Shown piece by piece: positions 46,395-55,302 of a stretch of DNA of 64,000 bases. The notes beneath the pieces are model-generated. The model worked only from the letters and a program-made list of their open reading frames with translations. It ran no database searches and was not told the origin of the DNA. Origin of the DNA: Ignavibacteriales bacterium (GTDB taxonomy: Bacteria; Bacteroidota; Ignavibacteria; Ignavibacteriales; Ignavibacteriaceae). The position numbers and the translations under genes are program-made. The stretch covers positions 310,001 through 374,000 of the forward strand of contig JADJMD010000012.1 of assembly GCA_016709765.1 (NCBI GenBank), in the 5' to 3' direction. How positions within the stretch are numbered: the first letter of the stretch is position 1; every line of letters starts with the position of its first letter.

Positions 46395-47516
46395 TTAATT
46401 GCTTGAAAAAATATGAAGTCTTCTATACTCAAAATTAAAAGTATGTGCGATGGACTCATTACAACAATAACCATTATAAGTACATACACCTTTAGATAAA
46501 CCCGGATCACCAAGTAATGCATTTGATAATCCATTTTCTGCGATATCCTGAATGTAACCAAGTGAAGCATTATTTAAACCATAACTTGCAGTGCGCGAAA
46601 CGATTGCCGGCATATTTGGAACGCAGTAATGAATAACATCGTGCATTAGATAAACCGGATCAGATTGCGTGGTAATATGGCTGGTTTCAATACATCCACC
46701 TTGATCGATTGAAACATCAACAATTACAGATCCTTTTTTCATTTCTTTAACCATTGCTTCAGTTACAAGATTTGGAGCTTTCTCACCTTTAATTAGTACC
46801 GCGCCAATTAGCACATCGGCAAATTTAACGCCACGAGATATTGTGTAAGGATTAGCCATAACCGTTGTAACCTTTTTTCTGAAGTGCATATCAATTGAAC
46901 GCAATCGATTTAAATCTTTATCGATAACTATAACTTGAGCGCCACGCCCAAGGGCAGCACGCGCGGCTGTAACGCCTACTACACCAGCGCCGAGTATTAC
47001 AACAGCTGCAGGAGCAACACCGGTTATTCCACCTAAAAGTATTCCTCTACCGCCTACGGTAAAACTCTCCAAATATCTTTCAGCAACTTGAATAGAAAGC
47101 TGACCAGCAATTTCACTCATTGAATGTAATACGGGAAGTCGTTCTTCTTCTTCAATCAATTCATAACCGATTGCAGTAATTTTTTTCTTTAATAATTGTT
47201 CGATAATATTTTTTTTGCCTATTGCAAGATGGAGAAATGAAAATAAAGTTTGATTTTCCTGGAGCATATCAGCTTCCGATTCCGACAAAGGAGCAACTTT
47301 AACAACAACTTCTGCCCTTGCAAAAGCTTCTTCAGCGGAATAAACAATTTGTGCACCAGTGTTACGATATTCATCGTCACTAAAATGACTTCCCTCACCT
47401 GCTCCACTTTGGATATAAACAGTGTGACCGGCTCTTACTAAAGCATCTACTCCTGCCGGAGCTAATGCAACCCTTTTTTCTTCATAAAGAGTTTCTTTTG
47501 GTATTCCAAATCTCAT
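46395..47516 (-). CDS. Alanine dehydrogenase
   Basis: 373 residues, full length. The start MRFGIPKETLYEEKRVALAP, the catalytic LHLAIGK...HSMSEIAGQLS stretch, the NAD site GAGVVGVTAARAALGRGA and DVSIDQGGCIETS belong to the alanine dehydrogenase/PNT family. It interconverts alanine and pyruvate plus ammonia with NAD. The tail after ~355 (EYRRLHIFSSN) is not conserved. Confidence 0.9.
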   Translation of the reverse strand: MRFGIPKETLYEEKRVALAPAGVDALVRAGHTVYIQSGAGEGSHFSDDEYRNTGAQIVYSAEEAFARAEVVVKVAPLSESEADMLQENQTLFSFLHLAIGKKNIIEQLLKKKITAIGYELIEEEERLPVLHSMSEIAGQLSIQVAERYLESFTVGGRGILLGGITGVAPAAVVILGAGVVGVTAARAALGRGAQVIVIDKDLNRLRSIDMHFRKKVTTVMANPYTISRGVKFADVLIGAVLIKGEKAPNLVTEAMVKEMKKGSVIVDVSIDQGGCIETSHITTQSDPVYLMHDVIHYCVPNMPAIVSRTASYGLNNASLGYIQDIAENGLSNALLGDPGLSKGVCTYNGYCCNESIAHTFNFEYRRLHIFSSN

Positions 47517-47585
47517 TTAATTTTCTCTTTTTTTTGTTTCAAAATTACCAATGGTATGCAAGATTAGCAATGAATTGTTATTGAT

Positions 47586-48536
47586 TTAAATTGGAGTTAT
47601 TGCCCTTTTACCTGATAAAACTGCAATTACATTTTTTGCGGCAAGCAAAGACATTTTATTCCTTGCTTCCGTTGTTGCACTGCCAATATGAGGTAGAAGA
47701 ATTACATTATCAAGAGTATAAAAATCTTTTTTGATATTTGGTTCACCATCATAAACATCAAATCCTGCAGCTGCAAGCTTTTTCTGTTTTAACATTGTTA
47801 TAAGATATGTTTCATCAAGAATTTCACCTCTTGCGGTATTGATTAAAATTGCCGATGGTTTTAACAATTTTAGATTTTGTGAACTAATTAAATTTTTGGT
47901 TTTATTATTCAATGGCAAGTGGAGTGAAACAATATCAGATTTTTTTAGAATTGATTGGAGCGATACTTTTTTTGCGTTTAATTTTGTCTCAAGATATTCA
48001 TTTTGAGAATTTGAATAATATATAATTTTACACCCAAATGAATATGCACGTTTTGCTACTGCAGTTCCTATTCTTCCCGCCCCAAGAATTCCGAAATACT
48101 TATTTCGTAACTCCATTCCTAAAAAAAGTTTTGGTTTCCATCCAACAAATTTTCCTCTTCGTACAAATTTTTCAGATTCAGGTAACTTTCTTGCACATGC
48201 TAAAACTAATGCCATCGCAATATCTGCAGTTGAATCTGTTAAAACATCTGGCGTATTTGTAACAACAATGGATTTGTTTTTTGCGTATTCAACATCAATA
48301 TTATTAAAACCAACAGCATAGTTTGCTATTACTTTGCACTTCTTCATTTGATCAATTACTTCTTTATCTATCTTATCTGATAATAAAGAAATCATACCAT
48401 CGCAATCTTTAATTTCTTTTAAAAATTCCTTTGGCGGAATAGGATTATCCTTATTGTACACAGAAACTTCAAATCCATTTTTCTTTAAAAGATCGATTCC
48501 GGATGATGGAATTTCTCTTGTTATAAATATTCGCAT
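47586..48536 (-). CDS. D-isomer 2-hydroxyacid (glycerate/glyoxylate type) dehydrogenase
   Basis: 316 residues. The NAD-binding GILGAGRIGTAVAKRA, the catalytic Arg in NTARGEI, Glu near YDGEPN and His in LPHIGSATTEAR are all present. The family reduces glyoxylate or hydroxypyruvate. It starts 6 bp after the stop of the TIR gene on the same strand, but the pair probably reflects insertion of the accessory region rather than shared function. Confidence 0.9.
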   Translation of the reverse strand: MRIFITREIPSSGIDLLKKNGFEVSVYNKDNPIPPKEFLKEIKDCDGMISLLSDKIDKEVIDQMKKCKVIANYAVGFNNIDVEYAKNKSIVVTNTPDVLTDSTADIAMALVLACARKLPESEKFVRRGKFVGWKPKLFLGMELRNKYFGILGAGRIGTAVAKRAYSFGCKIIYYSNSQNEYLETKLNAKKVSLQSILKKSDIVSLHLPLNNKTKNLISSQNLKLLKPSAILINTARGEILDETYLITMLKQKKLAAAGFDVYDGEPNIKKDFYTLDNVILLPHIGSATTEARNKMSLLAAKNVIAVLSGKRAITPI

Positions 48537-48542
48537 TAAGAT

Positions 48543-49466
48543 TTACTTTTCACTATGAGCGTTTTTTAATAGTAACTTTATAGATTTTTCTGCCAATTCT
48601 TTTGATGAAATATATGAAGTACTACCAACATCCCTCATCCAACCATATTCACCAGGTTTTTTTACCTCAAAATGGTATGCCTCTACAGCCAATATGCTTG
48701 GTTCGTGTGCTTTGTTATCTTGCTTTAGTAGCTCGTAGTAAAGCTTCGACTCTTTATGAGTTTTATTGTTAGCAGATTGCATATGAAACTTGATAGAATA
48801 TTTTCCACAATGAAGAGTGCAAGTTTTATGTATTAAGCGATAATTTATAGAGATACCCTCTTTGTCTTTTTCAATTTTTGTTTTAAAAATTTTAAGTTCA
48901 TGAAACAAATCAGTTAATTCAAGCATAGAAATATCAAGAGAATTAACAGCATCTAGAATTATTAATTTTTCAGAATCAACATCTAAATTTTTATGCTCAT
49001 CGGAAGCCACAGTACTTGGTAATTTTTCACTTGTTTTATGTTCAAATAATCTAACTCGCTCTTTAATAACTGCGGCCGCACCCTTTATTCCTGAGTCGCC
49101 AAGCCCTTCCCAAATTTGATCCTTGGGGACATATTTGGGAGCCGTAGGCGGATGATCTAATGGTATAAAAAGTAAAAAATTATACCCCTCTTTACCTGCT
49201 CGTTTTCTTATGGCTTGCTCCTCAATTTTAGTCCAGGGACTATTTCCCCATTTTTTGTTAAACAGAACAACGACAATCTTTGATTCCTTCCCAACCGTTT
49301 CCATAATTTTTAATTCACGATTTGGGCGAGCAATTTCTTCTAGCTTTTTTGAAAATAAAAAAGTGTTCAAAGAATCATATAACAAATTATTTATTTGGTC
49401 TGCTAAATGTTCATCCTTTTTTGAAAATGCGAAGACAACATCATATATATATTTAGGATTATTCAT
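48543..49466 (-). CDS. TIR-domain protein with unknown C-terminal domain
   Basis: 307 residues. Residues ~7-125 look like a TIR domain: YDVVFAFSKKDEHLADQINNLL, a middle helix pair, then IVVVLFNKKWGNSPWTKIEEQA, where the Glu at 82/83 is placed like the NADase Glu. The C-terminal ~165 residues (from SEKLIILDAVNS) match no family I know and may be the sensor or effector. TIR proteins in bacteria often act in phage defence by consuming NAD or making cyclic ADP-ribose. No classical partner (ThsA, SIR2) is adjacent. Confidence 0.75.
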   Translation of the reverse strand: MNNPKYIYDVVFAFSKKDEHLADQINNLLYDSLNTFLFSKKLEEIARPNRELKIMETVGKESKIVVVLFNKKWGNSPWTKIEEQAIRKRAGKEGYNFLLFIPLDHPPTAPKYVPKDQIWEGLGDSGIKGAAAVIKERVRLFEHKTSEKLPSTVASDEHKNLDVDSEKLIILDAVNSLDISMLELTDLFHELKIFKTKIEKDKEGISINYRLIHKTCTLHCGKYSIKFHMQSANNKTHKESKLYYELLKQDNKAHEPSILAVEAYHFEVKKPGEYGWMRDVGSTSYISSKELAEKSIKLLLKNAHSEK

Positions 49467-49539
49467 AATGTTATTAATATCAACAATGTTAAATAATGTT
49501 TTACAAAACTACGATAATTGTTTGCAAGATATATTTGAT

Positions 49540-49839
49540 TTAGTTTGGATACAATGAAGGCTGCTCACGAGGATCTTTCCATATTAATTTTTCATAAGTA
49601 CCTTTTTTAAAGAAATCTGTAATTTTTCCATCGCTGCCGCCAGTAATTCCGCCATCTGGTGCATCAAGAACATTTCCATTCATATCGTAAAGTATACTAA
49701 ATTGATCACAACATTGTGCAGGAAAATAATAAACTATTTTATCATCATCTTCAGTTGAACAGTAAAGATCGTGTAAATAGTATCTATCTTAGCAGATGCC
49801 AGTATCCTTAAGTTTCTGGTATAATTCTTTAAATTTCAT
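49540..49839 (-). pseudogene. DUF6970-like small protein with one premature stop
   Basis: A 99-codon frame from ATG 49839 to TAA 49540 is broken only at codon 17 (TAA, 49791-49789). It would read MKFKELYQKLKDTGIC-stop-DRYYLHDLYCS, then CCDQFSILYDMNGNVLDAPD, GGITGGSDGKITDFFKKG and EKLIWKDP. The CCDQF...LYD...GNV...APDGG pattern resembles DUF6970 proteins. A single base change (TAA for AAA) would restore it, so decay is recent or it is a sequencing error. It begins 18 bp after the peptidase gene's stop. Confidence 0.7.
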
Positions 49840-49857
49840 TTGTTGAGAAATTAATTT

Positions 49858-50721
49858 TTATACATCTAACGGCGTTGAGGCTCTCGTTATAACATTTTCT
49901 GAATATTTATTAACTGATAATTTGAAATTGGATATCACTTTTTCAAAACTAATCTTATAAATTCTTTTGAATATTACATCATTATCGTTTTCTTCCAGAA
50001 AGGCCTTCATATATAAAATAAATTTCTGCTTCCCATAATTGGAAATCAAATAATCAACAATACACCCAAATTCAGAATAAATAAATGCTTGTGGATATTC
50101 CATATCAAGTTTAATTTTATTTTCTTTGTCAGTTCCAAAATATTCTGGCGGCATAAAATTCCCATTTTTAATTAAAGAATATGTTTCTGCCTTTGTTGGA
50201 TAAAAAGAAGTGCCCATTTGATTTGTGCTGTAAACAGCAATTCCCTCCAGTAGCCATTTTGGATATTTATATGCACTAAGAATTCCTTTGTTTTGGAATA
50301 ATAATGAATGAGACAACTCATGTCTTAAATAAATATTCAAAGATATTTTGCCTATGTCTGCCTCTTTAACTGCCCAGGGTGAAATAACTATATTGCCATT
50401 ATAAAAAGCACAAAATCTAGCATTTGATAATGAACGTTGTCTATAACTTTTATCGTCTTTAAATAAGAATAATTTGGGTTTACTTTTAAATTTAAGTTCG
50501 TGAAATTGCTCAACATATTTTGTTAGTGTATCAATCTTAGCGAAATCATCAAAATATACACCATCTTGTACATATATAATTGTATTTGCTAATTCGTGTT
50601 TATCGAAGCCTATAAATATTGGTGAATAAGGGAATAGCTTGCCCCATAGAAATAAATAAATAATAGTTCCAAAAACTATCGCAGCGATTCCAAATAAGAA
50701 TAATTTAATTTTTATCTTCAT
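49858..50721 (-). CDS. Membrane-anchored gluzincin metallopeptidase-like protein
   Basis: 287 residues. One membrane segment (about 7-27) precedes a domain with HELSH (134-138) and a Glu at 159 in WLLEGIAVYS, the HExxH...E layout of gluzincin (peptidase MA-like) zinc proteases. The substrate is unknown. It is one of several short unrelated minus-strand genes in this stretch, and an attC-like sequence lies ~30 bp upstream of its start. Confidence 0.78.
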   Translation of the reverse strand: MKIKIKLFLFGIAAIVFGTIIYLFLWGKLFPYSPIFIGFDKHELANTIIYVQDGVYFDDFAKIDTLTKYVEQFHELKFKSKPKLFLFKDDKSYRQRSLSNARFCAFYNGNIVISPWAVKEADIGKISLNIYLRHELSHSLLFQNKGILSAYKYPKWLLEGIAVYSTNQMGTSFYPTKAETYSLIKNGNFMPPEYFGTDKENKIKLDMEYPQAFIYSEFGCIVDYLISNYGKQKFILYMKAFLEENDNDVIFKRIYKISFEKVISNFKLSVNKYSENVITRASTPLDV

Positions 50722-50746
50722 TTCTTAGCGTCTATTATTAAAATGG

Positions 50747-50814
50747 TATAACGGCTTTGCGGCTAAGGCGCAGCCCTGAACAGGGAAATAGTTTAGAACA
50801 TAACCGCTTTTGCA
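50747..50814 (-). repeat. attC-like cassette junction sequence, copy B
   Basis: Read on the minus strand it ends GCGCCTTAGCCGCAAAGC then CGTTATACC, preceded by the small hairpin CCCTG-TT-CAGGG. The block aligns with copy C (51561-51605): shared letters on the plus strand are TAACGGC-TTGCG-CTAA and CGC-GCCC-GAACA. The end resembles the L'/R' half of integron attC sites. It lies just upstream of the 49858-50721 gene. Confidence 0.5.
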
Positions 50815-50934
50815 TTTTCCTCTTAATTAAAACTGTTAACAACTTTTAGGACAATCCGTAACAATGTTATGAACAATATTTTTATATCCTCTTGCCTGCC
50901 CCGTCTCGTCCGGGACCTTGTACTTATGAAAGAT

Positions 50935-50941
50935 GTTAGGC
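50935..50941 (-). other. GCCTAAC core-like site after the HD gene
   Basis: GCCTAAC on the minus strand (50941-50935), matching the integron 7-base core RYYYAAC, lies ~50 bp after the HD gene stop. With GTTAGGC at 51569-51563 it would bracket that gene as one cassette. A seven-base match alone is weak. Confidence 0.35.
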
Positions 50942-50991
50942 TTCTGAACTTTCTTATGAAATAATATTTAATGATTTCCACACTCGTATTA

Positions 50992-51540
50992 TTAGATCTC
51001 TTCAATAAATTCATCATCAACAATTAATGGTTCATTCAACCATTGCTTTTTGATAGTTTCTTTTAGAAACCAAATTAATGCTTCATTAGCCTTCCAACTG
51101 CCCGGGCAATCAATACGATCAGCGATCATAAAAATACAGAGCAATTTTATATTAATTGTAGAAGTCAATTTGCGCCAGGCTTTATCTGATGGAGCCTGGC
51201 CTTTCTGAGTAGCAATAAACCAAGGCAAATTTGTGTCGTGATATTTGACGAGACTAACGAATTTATCATCAACGATGCCATATCGAGTTAACATCTCAAC
51301 AGATTTTGCAGGATTGGCTGTACCGCTAATTTTGCCTATATCGTGGACTCTTGCCAAGTTTGAGAGGATTTCTTTTTCTTCTGAAGTGCAATCATTCTGC
51401 TCTGCAAGTTCAATCACTCTTTTTTGTACCAATTCTGAATGTTCGTAAGCATTTGCTGCGGTATGATTAATAGGATTGAGCGAAATTGACTTCATCTTTT
51501 CATAGTCATTACGAAAAATTTCACTATCTAAAATATCCAT
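50992..51540 (-). CDS. HD-domain phosphohydrolase-like protein
   Basis: 182 residues, helical. The HD metal residues are visible in order: H34 (YEHSEL), H66-D67 (RVHDIGK), H101-D102 (KYHD) and D141/D144 (ADRID). The family cleaves phosphates from nucleotides and other small molecules. No second domain is present. GTTAGGC lies 22 bp upstream of the start on the minus strand, a cassette-like position. Confidence 0.8.
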   Translation of the reverse strand: MDILDSEIFRNDYEKMKSISLNPINHTAANAYEHSELVQKRVIELAEQNDCTSEEKEILSNLARVHDIGKISGTANPAKSVEMLTRYGIVDDKFVSLVKYHDTNLPWFIATQKGQAPSDKAWRKLTSTINIKLLCIFMIADRIDCPGSWKANEALIWFLKETIKKQWLNEPLIVDDEFIEEI

Positions 51541-51560
51541 CTAATATTTCTTTCAAATTT

Positions 51561-51605
51561 GCCTAACGGCATTGCGCCTAACCCGCCGCCCAGAACAAGA
51601 GAGCC
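51561..51605 (-). repeat. attC-like cassette junction sequence, copy C
   Basis: On the minus strand it reads GGGCGGCGGGTTAGGCGC then AATGCCGTTAGGC. The last seven bases, GTTAGGC, are an exact integron R' core (GTTRRRY), and a second GTTAGGC lies 14 bases earlier, in the place of L'. It matches copy B closely and sits directly before the HD gene. Confidence 0.55.
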
Positions 51606-51830
51606 GAGTAAAAGGTAAGTTAATTAATTATCCCAAAGGGATCCCTAGGGGAAAACGAACACATCGAACAAAAACTATAAATAAAACACAATTTCAAAAA
51701 TCTAAAATCCGCCGAACTAAAATGAAAGGCTGTCCTTATCCTTTGTAAGTTGGTATTGAGATATACGTTAATTTTCATTTAATGCATCTTTAATGAGTCT
51801 TTCTATGAATTGACTATACTTTTCTTTCAT
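51606..51830. other. Gap between cassette genes, no gene seen
   Basis: AT-rich gap after the hypothetical gene at 51831. A short palindrome CCCTAGGG-like core occurs near 51640-51655 (GGGATCCCTAGGGG). Nothing else recognised. Confidence 0.5.
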
Positions 51831-52367
51831 CTAGTTCTCTAAATGATGCTTGCCTTCCCAATCTTTATTTATTTTTAACAGTAAATCGGAAATCTTATAG
51901 TTCTCAATTATTTCAAGTTTAAGATTGTAAGTAAACTCAATTTTCTCCAAATACTTTATATAATCTTCTTCATCTTCCGAGAAATCCCTTAAAGACGATC
52001 TATCACTAATAAAAACTGGATCACCTTTTGCAAAACCCAAAACATTTATTATAAAATGCTCTAATAATTCGTAATGATCGGATACTATGTCGGTTGCAGC
52101 AATTTTGATTGGTTGATACTTTCCTGGTCTAGGCTTGAAACCTTGCATTTCAACAATATTGTTGAAATTAGTATTTAAATGTTCGAATGCTTTTTCTTCA
52201 CTTGGCCCCAATCCTATAACTGCAAACCAGTTTAGTATACTATAATAGTATTTGCTTTCTTCTGGTACATCTTTTTGTATTTTCATTTGAAGTGGGTAAT
52301 CTGAAATTTGCCAGTCCTTTTTAAAAAAAGAAAAAATATATTTATAAATTATTTTTAATTTATTCAT
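51831..52367 (-). CDS. Hypothetical protein in the cassette run
   Basis: 178 residues from ATG 52367 (a TTG at 52394 would extend it). I do not recognise a family. The sequence is acidic and soluble, with YYSILNWFAVIGLG near 38-51 and AATDIVSDHYELLEHFIINVLGF near 88-110. It has no signal peptide or membrane segment. It is flanked by attC-like sequence upstream (52425-52470) and belongs to a run of unrelated small minus-strand genes. Confidence 0.7.
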   Translation of the reverse strand: MNKLKIIYKYIFSFFKKDWQISDYPLQMKIQKDVPEESKYYYSILNWFAVIGLGPSEEKAFEHLNTNFNNIVEMQGFKPRPGKYQPIKIAATDIVSDHYELLEHFIINVLGFAKGDPVFISDRSSLRDFSEDEEDYIKYLEKIEFTYNLKLEIIENYKISDLLLKINKDWEGKHHLEN

Positions 52368-52424
52368 ATAAACCCTTTTATATTCTAATATCAATTAAGA
52401 AACAAAGCTTTCTCATTGTAATCG

Positions 52425-52470
52425 GTAATAACGCGCCAAACCTAACCGTTGCATTAACTAACCGCATTTT
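52425..52470 (-). repeat. attC-like cassette junction sequence, copy D (diverged)
   Basis: On the minus strand it ends CGGTTAGGTTTGGCGCGTTA then TTACC. The layout GGTTAGG...GGCGCGTTA follows that of copies B and C, and the element again lies just upstream (~60 bp) of a minus-strand gene. The match is weaker than between B and C. Confidence 0.4.
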
Positions 52471-52519
52471 GTCTAAACTGCTTCAAAGTGAAATTGTTAT
52501 CTACAATTGTGAACTAAAA

Positions 52520-52615
52520 AGATCCCGCACTTAACCATAATTGAAATCCCCCACTGGAGTTAATAAGGAGTATATAGAATAGCATAATATAAACATCAAT
52601 GCGGTTATAATTTAT
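52520..52615 (-). repeat. ~100-bp direct repeat, right-hand copy
   Basis: This block aligns with 54191-54290 in the same direction: shared plus-strand words include CCATAAT, GTTAATAAG, AGTAT, AGAATAG, AGCATAAT and ACATCAATGC. By eye about three quarters of positions agree. The two copies flank the gene pair 52686-54156. Confidence 0.65.
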
Positions 52616-52685
52616 AAATAATTAGGATAACATTCTCCTTTAGCTTGGAAATATGGATAGCGATTATTGAAAAATATTAATTACT

Positions 52686-53276
52686 TTATGGATCATCGTC
52701 TTCTTCTAATGGAAATTGTATCCACTCATAATTATTAAAAACATTGTTTTCTTCTTTATCATATTGTTCATTGAAATTATGGGTATGTGGTGCAGGAATT
52801 AAAATTTCATTTTTTGCCAATCCTTTGTGTTCACAATATTTGATTATTTTTTTATCATCTCCATAAATATAAATTATATTGTGATTGTCGTATATGATTC
52901 TATTATTATGTGTTATATCAATTACCCACAAATGGTGACGGCCATCTCTTTCAAAATACTCTTTATGATTATCTAAAAATGATTCTAGCTCTTCGTAACT
53001 CATTGTATTAGCTGACTGGTATCGTCCCTCCTCACGTCCACATCTCGATGCAATAAGTACATATAAAATTAAGAATGGACCTGGCCACTCTTTTGCAATG
53101 TCCAAAATAAATTGTATCTGATTTTTATTTGGTGCTGCAACAATTGTGGACCAGTCACTGTAAACTCTATGCTCATAGATATTCCCGTATATGTATTCTT
53201 CATACATATTTTCATATGTGCATTCTAAATCATCGTTCAACTTAGATATTTTATGGTCGTAAAATATTTCGTTCAC
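52686..53276 (-). CDS. Hypothetical protein, second gene of a two-gene module
   Basis: 196 residues from a GTG start that follows the upstream gene's TGA by one base, so translation is coupled. No family is recognised. It is rich in aromatic and acidic residues (HHLWVIDITHNNRIIYDN near 115-132) and ends in an acidic tail (LEEDDDP). Layout and size recall immunity proteins of toxin pairs, but the upstream gene has no toxin signature, so this is a guess. Confidence 0.72.
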   Translation of the reverse strand: MNEIFYDHKISKLNDDLECTYENMYEEYIYGNIYEHRVYSDWSTIVAAPNKNQIQFILDIAKEWPGPFLILYVLIASRCGREEGRYQSANTMSYEELESFLDNHKEYFERDGRHHLWVIDITHNNRIIYDNHNIIYIYGDDKKIIKYCEHKGLAKNEILIPAPHTHNFNEQYDKEENNVFNNYEWIQFPLEEDDDP

Positions 53277-53277
53277 T

Positions 53278-54156
53278 TCAATAGCCTACAAATGCTAATT
53301 CTAATTCAGTTGAAGAAATACATTTCTCAATTTTCTCAACTATCAATTCTATAGCTTTTATAACATCTTGATCCTCAACGGAATCTTTTATTTTACCAAT
53401 TTCAGATAATAGTGTAAATAAAATATCTCCAGAAAATCTTTTATCATTATATAATTTGAAATTTTTAAAATTATTAAGGTTAAGCTTTTTTGCCTTTTTT
53501 AAAATTTCCTCAAAAATAGTTTCTGGTATATAGAGGATATCATATGCGCAGTCAAAACCAATACTATATTGCCAATCTATCTCTTCTCCTTTATTAAGAG
53601 CTAAAAACGCTACCGTCTCTTCCTTATTATATTTCGAACCAGATTCTCTAAATTGATCATTATATTTTCCCTTCTCCCAATATGTAAAAAACTCTTTCGC
53701 TCCTTTTGCTGCTCGTATAATAGCTGATTCTGGGTCGTTTTTAAATTGGCCAGCTGCTGAATTTCTAAAGTCATTTCTAATTTCTTTCTCATCTGGTTCA
53801 ATTACGTAACCCCCGTGAATAACTACATAATCTAATTCCTTTACAATATTTAAAAATGAAATCATAAGATTCCAATCATCTATTTCAGAATATCTGAACA
53901 CAATATTCTCAATTATTTCGTCCTCTTTCCATATACGTATATCAGAACCCCAATCATTAGCCGATACATATTCTTCAACACCCCAAGACTTATCATTGGG
54001 TAGTAATATTCTTAAAGAGTCAAGAAGTTTTTCATCAGGTTTTTCATCTAGCCAAGGTTGCAGCCCTTCATAAACAATTTCCATCGGGATAGGGTTTGAA
54101 AACTGTTCTATAAATCTTCGTGGTACCACTTCAAGCTTATAATGATGAGCACCCAT
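53278..54156 (-). CDS. Hypothetical protein, first gene of a two-gene module
   Basis: 292 residues from ATG 54156, with GAGG upstream. No family is recognised. Visible parts are VPRRFIEQFSNPIPM near 11, a middle acidic stretch, and an alpha-helical end. It has no signal peptide. It is coupled to the 52686-53276 gene, and the pair lies between ~100-bp direct repeats, which marks it as a mobile or duplicated unit. Confidence 0.72.
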   Translation of the reverse strand: MGAHHYKLEVVPRRFIEQFSNPIPMEIVYEGLQPWLDEKPDEKLLDSLRILLPNDKSWGVEEYVSANDWGSDIRIWKEDEIIENIVFRYSEIDDWNLMISFLNIVKELDYVVIHGGYVIEPDEKEIRNDFRNSAAGQFKNDPESAIIRAAKGAKEFFTYWEKGKYNDQFRESGSKYNKEETVAFLALNKGEEIDWQYSIGFDCAYDILYIPETIFEEILKKAKKLNLNNFKNFKLYNDKRFSGDILFTLLSEIGKIKDSVEDQDVIKAIELIVEKIEKCISSTELELAFVGY

Positions 54157-54190
54157 AAGATCCTCAAATAATTAATGTAACAATACTATG

Positions 54191-54290
54191 AGATCCAGAA
54201 CCCAGCCATAATGAAAGTTCGCGCTGTCGTTAATAAGAAGTATTAAGAATAGTTTAGCATAATGTTTACATCAATGCAGTCAAAAATTAG
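54191..54290 (-). repeat. ~100-bp direct repeat, left-hand copy (upstream of the module)
   Basis: Partner of 52520-52615 in the same direction. It lies just upstream of the first gene of the module and could carry its promoter. The repeats differ at many places, so any exchange between them is old. Confidence 0.65.
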
Positions 54291-54453
54291 ATTTTATTTT
54301 ATGAATGTTCAACTTCATTTTTAGAATATTAATTGACAGTTAACAATAATTTATTGGCTATCTCTTTCCTTATTTTTGAATATCAATTATTATTATGTTT
54401 TAACAGCTGGTCATTAGATATTAGATTTAAGAAAAATCAATCAAAACATATAA

Positions 54454-55272
54454 ATGAAATTATTACGAGTCTCATACTTTTTAGTTTTCTTAACAGCACT
54501 ATCCTGTCAAACAGATTCAAATAAATCAAACACTATGAATAATATTATTTTTAAAGATAAAAACGGAAATACAATCAGCACAGCAGATCTTGAAAATGTG
54601 ACTGGAGAAGTGCGATATGAGATTTTGGGTGATAGACCTATCGACCTCAGAGCAAATCAACTGCATCAAGAAGGCAGAGAACTTGGAGCTGCTGGCAAAT
54701 ATGAGCGTGCAATTCTAAAACTTAATGAGGCTATAAGGATTGAACCCGAATGGGCATATCCAATATATGATTTAGCATACACCTATTTGCTAATGGAGGA
54801 TTTTGATAACGCCTATTTATATTATCAAAAAACTAATCAGTTAAAACCAAAAGGATTTTGGACTGTAAAAGCAGCTTTATACTCATTAGAAGGTGAGCGT
54901 TCAGGAATTTTTCCTAAAGGATTATATTTATACTATTTAAACATTGAATGGGCAGAATCAAGGGACGAAAAAATAAAAATAGCAAGAATAATAGTAGAGA
55001 GGGTACCAGACTATGCGCCTGCCTGGAAGGAACTAGCACACCTTCTTGAAGATTCGTCTGAGAGACTTTACGCAATTGAACAGGGTCTTTCAAAGAATCC
55101 AGATCCAGAGACAAAAGGAATGTTAATTTTAAATAAGGCTTCTATATTAGATATGCAGGGAAAGAAAGATCAAGCTATACAACTTTTAGGAGAACTTATT
55201 TTTTCTCCAGATGTAAGTAAAGGCAGTCTAGAGTTGGCAAAATTTTCACTTAAACGAATATCAAAAAAATAG
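54454..55272 (+). CDS. TPR-repeat lipoprotein
   Basis: 272 residues. A lipobox (FLTALSC) near residue 18 marks a lipoprotein. Tetratricopeptide repeats follow (GAAGKYERAILKLNEAIRIEPEWAYPIYDLAYTYL near 90-124, then YYQKTNQLKPKG, and KKDQAIQLLGELI near 240). TPRs bind proteins. The partner is unknown. A fragment of a similar TPR end lies in the decayed region near 60,000. Confidence 0.82.
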   Translation: MKLLRVSYFLVFLTALSCQTDSNKSNTMNNIIFKDKNGNTISTADLENVTGEVRYEILGDRPIDLRANQLHQEGRELGAAGKYERAILKLNEAIRIEPEWAYPIYDLAYTYLLMEDFDNAYLYYQKTNQLKPKGFWTVKAALYSLEGERSGIFPKGLYLYYLNIEWAESRDEKIKIARIIVERVPDYAPAWKELAHLLEDSSERLYAIEQGLSKNPDPETKGMLILNKASILDMQGKKDQAIQLLGELIFSPDVSKGSLELAKFSLKRISKK

Positions 55273-55302
55273 AAGGATAGATAGAATAAATTTGCTCTGA
55301 TA

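Noticed and set aside
50722..52500. Integron integrase
   Set aside because: No tyrosine recombinase is coded anywhere in the window, so the array can only be called attC-like.
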